A stretch of DNA of 6,144 nt from G039029935 sp039029935. Its GTDB lineage: Bacteria; Chloroflexota; Anaerolineae; Caldilineales; Caldilineaceae. The notes below the pieces were generated by a model that made no database searches, was not told where the DNA came from, and saw only the letters and a program-made list of their open reading frames with translations. Positions 1 to 4,413 of the stretch are shown here, piece after piece. The translations under genes were made by a program, and so were the position numbers. How positions within the stretch are numbered: the first letter of the stretch is position 1; each line of letters starts with the position of its first letter. The stretch covers positions 1 through 6,144 of the forward strand of contig JBCCFC010000849.1 of NCBI GenBank assembly GCA_039029935.1, given 5' to 3'.

Positions 1-978
1 ACCGATTTCATAGACTGTAATTTGGCAGAAGTGCAGTCAGACGATGCTAGAATTAGCCCCACGACAAAATGGCCGATTGGAATAGAGCTAACGAATCTGG
101 AGACTATGAGGGATGAACAGATGGATTTGGATAATTTCCCTTATCAAATTTTATATTTTCCTACTTACAGACTCGTCGAGGAAAATTTGTATAATATCGG
201 ATATAAAAAAACTAATGTTAACTTTCAATCTAAGCAGATTATACACTTCGAGATGGAAGACATACATCGTCAGTGGAATCGAATCACACAAGATATGAAA
301 AATATATTTATTGAAGAATTTACACAAATTAATGGACGCATGTTAGATGAACTATCTGTAGAAATTAATCGTAATTTAATTCACTATGATAAACTTTTGG
401 ATAAAGAAAAATTGATATTAACTCTAAGCCGTAGTGGCGATAATGTGGCAGAAGCAAGCCGTACTCGTATCTTAGAACTGGTTAATTCGAGTGAAATTAT
501 AAATTCTAAATATGAACCGTTGGCCTACTTTTTATCCAATCTGATTACAATCTATGAATCACAAAAAGATAAAGATGATGCCATCCATACCTTTGTCAAT
601 ATTGTCAATGGATACCTCCGTGACAAGGAAGTTTTCTACAATGCCAAAGAACTGAGTTTGCAGGTGGTCCGAAAGGCAGATGGACAACCGATTCGTTTGG
701 AGCGGCTTTCTTCGGGTGAAAAACAAATCATCTCGATTTTTACACGGCTACTGCTCGATTTCGAGCAAACTCGACCATTTGCCGTTTTCTTTGACGAGCC
801 TGAATTGTCCTTATCTGTTGAGTGGCAAGAAAAACTACTTACCGACATTGTTGAAAAGACCAATACACAGTTTTTATTGGCTGCAACTCACTCGCCATTT
901 ATTTATGACAATGGTCTTCTGCAATATGGTGATGTGTTGGATATTACCTATAGAAATGGACAGGTAGCGCATGTCTGA
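1..978 (+). CDS. ariA: AAA/ABC-type ATPase, C-terminal part; AriA-like subunit of a PARIS defence system (5' end outside window)
   Basis: The reading frame is open from base 1, so at least 325 C-terminal residues are visible and the N-terminus with the Walker A loop lies upstream. A TTG at 22 could be taken as a start, but nothing supports it because the frame continues to the left. Seen: the segment FPTYR (codons near 157-171), typical of OLD/RecF-like ABC ATPases; the ABC signature LSSGEKQ at 706-726; a Walker B strand ending FFDEPE with Asp/Glu codons at 793-798; and the switch histidine in ATHSPF (His codon 889-891). Between FPTYR and the signature lies a long helical, probably coiled-coil, stretch. 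The next gene overlaps by 8 nt and encodes a DUF4435 protein. In E. coli PARIS, an ATPase of this kind (AriA) forms a scaffold that holds the AriB nuclease until a phage trigger is sensed. The gene is visibly AT-rich, especially before base 600. The ATPase class is certain; the PARIS assignment rests on the partner gene. Confidence 0.85.
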   Translation, partial: TDFIDCNLAEVQSDDARISPTTKWPIGIELTNLETMRDEQMDLDNFPYQILYFPTYRLVEENLYNIGYKKTNVNFQSKQIIHFEMEDIHRQWNRITQDMKNIFIEEFTQINGRMLDELSVEINRNLIHYDKLLDKEKLILTLSRSGDNVAEASRTRILELVNSSEIINSKYEPLAYFLSNLITIYESQKDKDDAIHTFVNIVNGYLRDKEVFYNAKELSLQVVRKADGQPIRLERLSSGEKQIISIFTRLLLDFEQTRPFAVFFDEPELSLSVEWQEKLLTDIVEKTNTQFLLAATHSPFIYDNGLLQYGDVLDITYRNGQVAHV

Positions 979-1942
979 TCGCTCACGACCCCGAACATTA
1001 CATCAGAAAAAAGAACAGTCTCGTGCCGACGTGTGGTCTCGGTTTATGCGAGCCTATCAGCGAACACCGGAGAAACTCTTTTGTTTTTTTGAAGGCAAAG
1101 ATGATCCCAAATACTACAATCCACGCATCCGTGAGATTGTCTTTCGTGGACAAGAGACATTAAGCCGGCCACTCTATTGTAATGGCAAAGACAATGTGCT
1201 TGCCTTGCTTGCGCTTTGGGAAACCAAACCAAAATATGGCAATGCGCATATCGCTTTTTTTGTAGATCGTGATTACGATTTACATGAGGAAAGTCACGAC
1301 AAACTTTATGTGACGCCTGGCTACTCGTTTGAGAATTTATATGTTACACGTTCAGCATTCTTAAAAGTTATGCGTGACGAGTTTTTACTAGATGAAGAAG
1401 ATGATGACTATCAACCGACGCTTGATCTCTTTGAACTGCAATTAATGCATTTTTTGCAAGCAATGCGGCGGGTACATGTATGGCTGTATTTGCAGCGTCA
1501 AAAAGAGCGCAAGCACAAAGAGTACAGACAACTCCATCTCAAAGCACATGCGCCCGAAGGCATCATCAATATCACATTACAGACTGTCACCACAAAAAAG
1601 GAATTTGCTTCTTTCCTTGCTCTATTTCCGAATGCCTATGTTGTCTCTGACGAAGAATTAGATGAAACCGAGAGAAAGATGCAGACATCCGACGAAGCGA
1701 ATTTTGCCAGAGGGAAATACATCATCTATTTTTTCAGAGAGTTTCTGCGCCGACTTGTTGATGACCGACGTGCACGAGATGGCAGACGGGTTCACTTTCA
1801 GCAGCGGGAACCAGCAGTTACCCTGAGTCTCTCCGATAATATCGTATCCGAACTCACTCAGTATGCTGACACCCCTGCTTGTCTCCACAACTTTCTTACA
1901 CAGTTACACTCAACACGGACTTATAGTTCTACATCCGACTAG
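971..1942 (+). CDS. ariB: DUF4435 Toprim-like protein; AriB-like effector nuclease of a PARIS system
   Basis: A protein of 323 residues whose ATG lies inside the end of the ATPase gene (8-nt overlap), implying translational coupling; only a weak AGG-like ribosome site precedes it. Seen: a first strand followed by Glu41 in FFEGKDD, then the NGKDNVL turn (71-77), a second strand ending FFVDRDYD with Asp99, Asp101 and Asp103, and the GYSFEN segment (117-122) with Glu121-Asn122. This order of acidic motifs is that of DUF4435 and the Toprim metal-binding fold. An acidic patch (136-146) and a helical basic C-terminal half follow. Known for the family: E. coli AriB is released by AriA and acts as a tRNA-cutting Toprim nuclease that stops growth during infection. 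Size is close to known AriB proteins (about 300 residues). All predicted catalytic acidic residues are present, so it looks functional. Other ATPase/DUF4435 pairings exist, so the exact target and trigger are unknown. Confidence 0.82.
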   Translation: MSDRSRPRTLHQKKEQSRADVWSRFMRAYQRTPEKLFCFFEGKDDPKYYNPRIREIVFRGQETLSRPLYCNGKDNVLALLALWETKPKYGNAHIAFFVDRDYDLHEESHDKLYVTPGYSFENLYVTRSAFLKVMRDEFLLDEEDDDYQPTLDLFELQLMHFLQAMRRVHVWLYLQRQKERKHKEYRQLHLKAHAPEGIINITLQTVTTKKEFASFLALFPNAYVVSDEELDETERKMQTSDEANFARGKYIIYFFREFLRRLVDDRRARDGRRVHFQQREPAVTLSLSDNIVSELTQYADTPACLHNFLTQLHSTRTYSSTSD

Positions 1943-1962
1943 CTAACCCGATGTAGAACTAT
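1923..1962. terminator. Perfect 13-bp inverted repeat across the ariB-like stop codon, between convergent genes
   Basis: The arms 1923-1935 (ATAGTTCTACATC) and 1950-1962 are exact reverse complements, separated by a 14-nt loop that contains the TAG stop of the DUF4435 gene (1940-1942). The gene on the other strand ends 45 nt further on at 1988, so one hairpin could end transcription from both sides. Neither side has a clear T-run, so a standard intrinsic terminator is not proven. It could instead protect mRNA ends or mark the edge of the defence cassette. Confidence 0.5.
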
Positions 1963-1987
1963 GATGAAAGCTTTGTATACAAGACGC

Positions 1988-3319
1988 CTATAACCCCATC
2001 TTACGCACAACGGGCAAATAGACAAACTCTGTCGGCGTAGGCACCTCTGTCGGTACAATCGTCGCCCGGCTGCTGATATAGCTGTTGTTGGTTTCCAGCA
2101 CCTCAATATAGGCATTACCGGGATCCACAACCGCCTCTAAGGTGAGCGTCGGTGCGCTGCTGGCATTGGCAAACAGGGCGGTGACATCCCAATCAAATCG
2201 TATGGTTTGGACTGTGTTGGGGGCAAGCGCAAAGGGTGCGGGGGCATGGACGATATTGTTGCCATGCTTGACTTCAACCACAATATTATTGGCGGGTGGG
2301 TCCGCTGGATGTGACGAGTTTTCAACCTCAATGGTGATGTTTTGGAGAATGGTATTTGCCCCCTGTTGGACAAGCGGACTTTGGTTTAGATCAAACGGTC
2401 GCATAATCAGGTCCAGACGGTCATCAATCTCAAGCGTTGCAGCACTTTGCGCCCCCAATTCGGCCCCCTCAGATGGGTTGCTCAATTGTGGTGTCGCCGT
2501 TTCAACGCCTTCGCTGATGTTATCGGGCAAAATCGGCACGATAAAGTCCTTTTGCGTCTCACCAGGGCCAAAGGTTAACGTCCCCATCGTTGCGGTGAAA
2601 TCCAAACCCACCTGCGCCGTATCGCTGTCAACGGTATAATCAACTGTCACCGCACCGTCTGTGCTACCAGTCCGCACGACGGTAATCGTTGCCTGCCCAG
2701 CACTCTCGCGAACCTCATAGGATGCACTGGCAAATTCAAGTGTGCCACCGCCATCAGGACCGATAGACCAGTTCCAAAAACAGCGGATGGTAAATGTATC
2801 GCCATTGCCGATGTCAAACTCATAGAAAAAGGTGATGGCTCCTTCGGACGTTTCGGGTCCCACATAATCTCCCGCCAGCGTGCGTCCCAGCAGGCCGCTG
2901 ATGCTATAGGCACGTGGATCGGTCCCGCTAAAATCGCGGTTCGCCGTCCATGTATAGCCTGCTTCGCCACCCGCCCATGGCAAAATCGTATTGGCATCAC
3001 CCGTGTATGTCGCTTCTGCACCCGTCGCACAGGAAGGTCCGTCATCGGTCATGACCAAATGATTGATAGTGATGGAATAGGCAACAGCCGTGGGTGTCCC
3101 AGCGGCATCTTCCTGCACCTCAAAGCTGATTGCGCCGGGGGAACCTGTCTCGCTCAACGAATTGAGCGTCCCTTCCCACGTTGTCGTCGTTTGGTTTTGA
3201 GATGTGGGCATCATGCCACTGTGGGGTGAAAGCTCGGCAATACCAGCGTAGGGATAAACGTGTAGGGATAACAGAAGAACCAGCAATAAATTTGTACCAC
3301 GCAAACCTTGTTTGATCAT
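1988..3319 (-). CDS. Secreted Calx-beta / CARDB-like surface protein with C-terminal VYLPVV tail
   Basis: A protein of 443 residues. I chose the start at 3319 because an almost ideal ribosome site (AAGGAGGT) sits 5 nt upstream and the protein then opens with a good signal peptide: Lys/Arg at 3-7, a Leu-rich core at 11-19, and a probable cut after AGIA (28). The open frame continues upstream to 3433, but those 38 residues look untranslated. After the signal comes a beta-rich region of unknown family (about 45-190) with two cysteines (97, 180) that may form a disulfide. A Calx-beta domain follows (about 194-300; acidic calcium-site segment DNISEGVE near 266-273), then a CARDB/Ig-like domain (about 302-415), a PT-rich linker (423-432) and a hydrophobic-basic tail VYLPVVRK (433-440). 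Calx-beta domains bind calcium and mediate adhesion or matrix contacts. The protein probably acts outside the membrane. No enzyme motif is visible. The tail resembles those of exported Chloroflexota proteins and may be a sorting signal; that is inference. Confidence 0.8.
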   Translation of the reverse strand: MIKQGLRGTNLLLVLLLSLHVYPYAGIAELSPHSGMMPTSQNQTTTTWEGTLNSLSETGSPGAISFEVQEDAAGTPTAVAYSITINHLVMTDDGPSCATGAEATYTGDANTILPWAGGEAGYTWTANRDFSGTDPRAYSISGLLGRTLAGDYVGPETSEGAITFFYEFDIGNGDTFTIRCFWNWSIGPDGGGTLEFASASYEVRESAGQATITVVRTGSTDGAVTVDYTVDSDTAQVGLDFTATMGTLTFGPGETQKDFIVPILPDNISEGVETATPQLSNPSEGAELGAQSAATLEIDDRLDLIMRPFDLNQSPLVQQGANTILQNITIEVENSSHPADPPANNIVVEVKHGNNIVHAPAPFALAPNTVQTIRFDWDVTALFANASSAPTLTLEAVVDPGNAYIEVLETNNSYISSRATIVPTEVPTPTEFVYLPVVRKMGL

Positions 3320-3324
3320 CGTCA

Positions 3325-3332
3325 ACCTCCTT
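3325..3332 (-). promoter_or_regulatory. Strong Shine-Dalgarno site deciding the start of the Calx-beta gene
   Basis: On the minus strand the sequence reads AAGGAGGT, 5 nt before the ATG at 3319. This is close to perfect complementarity with the 16S rRNA 3' end. It favours 3319 over the upstream in-frame start at 3433. Confidence 0.8.
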
Positions 3333-3403
3333 AGAAGACATTTGTTCAACCCCTGTTCTAACCATTGCGCACACGTCAAGCTCAAGACTTGAAATTTGGT
3401 TTT

Positions 3404-3433
3404 CTCATACATGGCTAGTTCATCGTCTGACAA
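3404..3433 (-). promoter_or_regulatory. Weak candidate promoter for the Calx-beta gene
   Basis: The minus strand has TTGTCA (3433-3428, five of six consensus bases), an 18-nt spacer and TATGAG (3409-3404, four of six). This would give a leader of roughly 75-80 nt. A small perfect palindrome TCAAG-A-CTTGA (3382-3392) lies just downstream of the predicted start of transcription and could be an operator. Evidence is only positional and the -10 match is poor. Confidence 0.25.
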
Positions 3434-3471
3434 TACACCGCGCCAACGACCGTTCGTCCCTTTGTTAGGTT

Positions 3472-3601
3472 ATTCCACAAAAATAATTACCCATAATCCG
3501 TTCAGTCAGCACGCCCCGTGCGAGTTAACCTCACGAGTTTGACCCGCACGAGAACCCAGAGGGTTCCCCGCTGACTGAACGGGTATTTTATTTTGTGGAA
3601 T
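3472..3601. repeat. 130-bp imperfect palindromic element (MITE-like or structured repeat)
   Basis: The outer ends are exact 11-bp inverted repeats (3472-3482 ATTCCACAAAA and 3591-3601). Further in, a second exact pair of 13 bp occurs (3498-3510 CCGTTCAGTCAGC and 3570-3582), with the left arm carrying a few extra AT-rich bases between the two stems. The centre holds a perfect 6-bp hairpin GAACCC-AGA-GGGTTC (3552-3566) and three degenerate direct copies of a CGAGTT-ACC motif starting at 3521, 3534 and 3549; CGTGCG (3518-3523) can also pair with CGCACG (3545-3550). No transposase is present and I find no convincing target duplication outside the ends. A non-autonomous insertion element is the best reading; a structured RNA or a bidirectional terminator are alternatives (the plus strand has TATTTTATTTT after the inner stem). 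Confidence 0.6.
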
Positions 3602-3618
3602 GGCCTTATAGAATGTAT

Positions 3619-3756
3619 TCCCACCCCTTTTAAAAAGGCGTGGGACCCACCAGCCGCGAGCTTTCTTTGTCGCATAGCAGATATGCTGTACTCGACAATC
3701 GCAGACACAGCCTCATCTGAAATCTCACTACCAAGAAATTCAGCGATTCGCTTTAC
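3619..3756 (-). pseudogene. Sulfotransferase C-terminal remnant
   Basis: Read on the minus strand from 3756, the translation begins VKRIAEFLG, continues SEISDEAVSAIVEYS, then SAMRQRKLA and FLKGVG. This is the order found near the C-terminus of PAPS-dependent sulfotransferases: the IAEFLG helix, a SDE-A--AIVE helix, the (F)--MR/K turn, and the F-RKG loop that precedes GDW in intact proteins. The whole N-terminal part with the PAPS-binding loop is absent, because the VOC gene ends only a few bases upstream at 3762. The GDW segment is also missing, since the palindromic element begins close by. About 46 codons remain open without a stop. It is therefore a non-functional relic caught between two junctions. 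The call rests on motif memory and would need a profile search; the match is short but continuous. Confidence 0.6.
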
Positions 3757-3761
3757 GTATA

Positions 3762-4175
3762 CTATTCTGGCGAAACTGTCTCGTCGTAACAGACAAACTC
3801 AACTCGATTGCCCTCTGGGTCGGTAATGTAGAGCGACTGCCACTGCACCCACGCATGGGTCGATTCATCAACCTGTAACCCTAGTTCGAGCAGTCGTTCT
3901 CGCTCGCTGGCAAAGTCTGCTTTGTCAATGGCAAAGGCGAAGTGATCGACTGTTGTTGCCGCGGGGCTGATATTTGTGTAATTCTCGGCTCCTTGGCGAT
4001 CAAACAAGGCCACGATTTGTGTATGTCCTGCAAGGCCGTCTGCCACTTTGAAAAAGGCGGATGTGGGAAATCTTCGCATCAGCGGTAGTCCAACCACATC
4101 TATATAAAATGCCTGCATCGTATCCAAATCCTCGACGCGTAACGCAATTTCTCCTAATTGTTTTGACACTGCCAT
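3762..4175 (-). CDS. VOC superfamily (glyoxalase/bleomycin-resistance/dioxygenase fold) protein
   Basis: A 137-residue, single-chain VOC protein with the usual length of two beta-alpha-beta-beta-beta modules. Seen: the first strand GEIALRVEDL (8-17) followed by the FY-DVVGLPL helix-turn (23-32), which is the family hallmark; the first-module terminal strand HTQIVALF (51-58); the second-module strand VDHFAFAID (76-84); and the closing DPEGNRVEFV (119-128). Likely metal ligands are Glu9, His78 and Glu126, with Gln53 or His51 as the fourth. Such proteins act as metal-dependent lyases, isomerases, dioxygenases or drug-binding proteins; the substrate cannot be told from the sequence. The start is supported by AAAGGGGA (4188-4181) about 6 nt before the ATG. 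It is divergent from the methyltransferase gene and has its own consensus promoter and a long, structured leader. A sulfotransferase relic follows directly after its stop. Confidence 0.85.
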   Translation of the reverse strand: MAVSKQLGEIALRVEDLDTMQAFYIDVVGLPLMRRFPTSAFFKVADGLAGHTQIVALFDRQGAENYTNISPAATTVDHFAFAIDKADFASERERLLELGLQVDESTHAWVQWQSLYITDPEGNRVEFVCYDETVSPE

Positions 4176-4196
4176 GTGATTCCCCTTTCAAACCTT

Positions 4197-4262
4197 GACC
4201 TTCGCGAGGTGTCCATAAATTATTGGACATACGCAAGTCTCTCTGTACACTTCCCGAAGGTC
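4197..4262 (-). promoter_or_regulatory. Candidate structured mRNA leader of the VOC gene
   Basis: In the transcript from the minus-strand promoter, an 8-bp outer stem GACCUUCG/CGAAGGUC (4262-4255 with 4204-4197) encloses a 6-bp hairpin UGUCCA-N8-UGGACA (4229-4210) and a weak 4-bp AAGU/ACUU hairpin in between. This gives a three-way-junction layout ending about 8 nt before the ribosome site. That is the arrangement of many cis-regulatory leaders, but I do not recognise a known riboswitch class. The UGUCCA repeat may instead be a DNA operator. Confidence 0.35.
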
Positions 4263-4319
4263 TTACCCCTAAAAGTTTAAATAATTCTATTAACAAAATA
4301 GTCGTGAGTTGAGTTGCCT

Positions 4320-4348
4320 ATTATAGGAACGATAAGATGGTTTGTCAA
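4320..4348 (-). promoter_or_regulatory. Consensus sigma70-type promoter facing the VOC gene
   Basis: On the minus strand TTGACA (4348-4343), a spacer of exactly 17 nt, and TATAAT (4325-4320) match the housekeeping consensus at every position. Transcription would start near 4313, leaving a leader of about 138 nt before the VOC start at 4175. Confidence 0.75.
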
Positions 4349-4355
4349 AACAATA

Positions 4356-4364
4356 TGCTATAAT
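4356..4364 (+). promoter_or_regulatory. Extended -10 promoter for the methyltransferase gene
   Basis: The plus strand has TGCTATAAT, a complete extended -10 element. The 17-18 nt spaced -35 position holds no good match, which extended -10 promoters tolerate. Transcription would begin near 4371, about 43 nt before the ATG. The element overlaps one arm of a 10-bp inverted repeat whose other arm contains the opposing promoter's -10 box. Confidence 0.55.
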
Positions 4365-4413
4365 AGGGACGGACTAGAAATGAGCCATCCGTTTATCGAC
4401 AAAAGGAACATCA

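Larger units (their letters stand above)
3320..3761. other. 442-bp region without an intact gene
   Basis: Going left to right it holds the leader and possible promoter of the Calx-beta gene (3320-3471), a 130-bp imperfect palindromic element (3472-3601), and a decayed C-terminal sulfotransferase fragment (3619-3756, minus strand) that abuts the end of the VOC gene. Small open frames in this stretch have no supported start and cross the palindrome. The region reads as a junction where genes have been lost and a repeat has settled. Confidence 0.6.
4317..4367. repeat. 10-bp inverted repeat covering both divergent -10 boxes
   Basis: CCTATTATAG (4317-4326) is the exact reverse complement of CTATAATAGG (4358-4367), with 31 nt between. 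Each arm contains the TATAAT of one of the two divergent promoters, and identity extends beyond the hexamer by two bases on each side. Shared control or common promoter ancestry are possible, but part of the match is simply the shared consensus. Confidence 0.55.

Noticed and set aside
22..24. TTG as the start of the ATPase gene
   Set aside because: The frame is open from base 1 and the ATPase lacks its Walker A part, so the gene continues to the left of the window.
2142..2639. 165-codon plus-strand open frame inside the Calx-beta gene
   Set aside because: It lies antisense to a gene with clear domains, has no ribosome site and its translation has no recognisable features; a shadow frame.
3320..3433. 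Upstream extension of the Calx-beta protein to 3433
   Set aside because: The extra 38 residues would put charged sequence ahead of the signal peptide, and an almost perfect ribosome site directs initiation at 3319.
3464..3470. GTTAGGT resembling an integron attC R' site
   Set aside because: A GTTCAAC lies 127 nt upstream, but no matching inner L sites or foldable arm structure link them, and there is no cassette array.
3619..3645. Hairpin TCCCACCCC..GGCGTGGGA resembling an IS200/IS605 end
   Set aside because: The same bases encode the SHAFLKGVG part of the sulfotransferase relic, there is no tnpA or tnpB nearby, and the stem has a mismatch.
3502..3708. Small intact minus-strand gene of 68 codons
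   Set aside because: Its first part is the sulfotransferase relic, which extends upstream of the putative GTG start, and its second part crosses the palindromic element.
4342..4347. TTGTCA as a -35 box for the plus-strand TATAAT at 4359
   Set aside because: The spacer would be only 11 nt. The bases are instead the minus-strand TTGACA of the opposing promoter.
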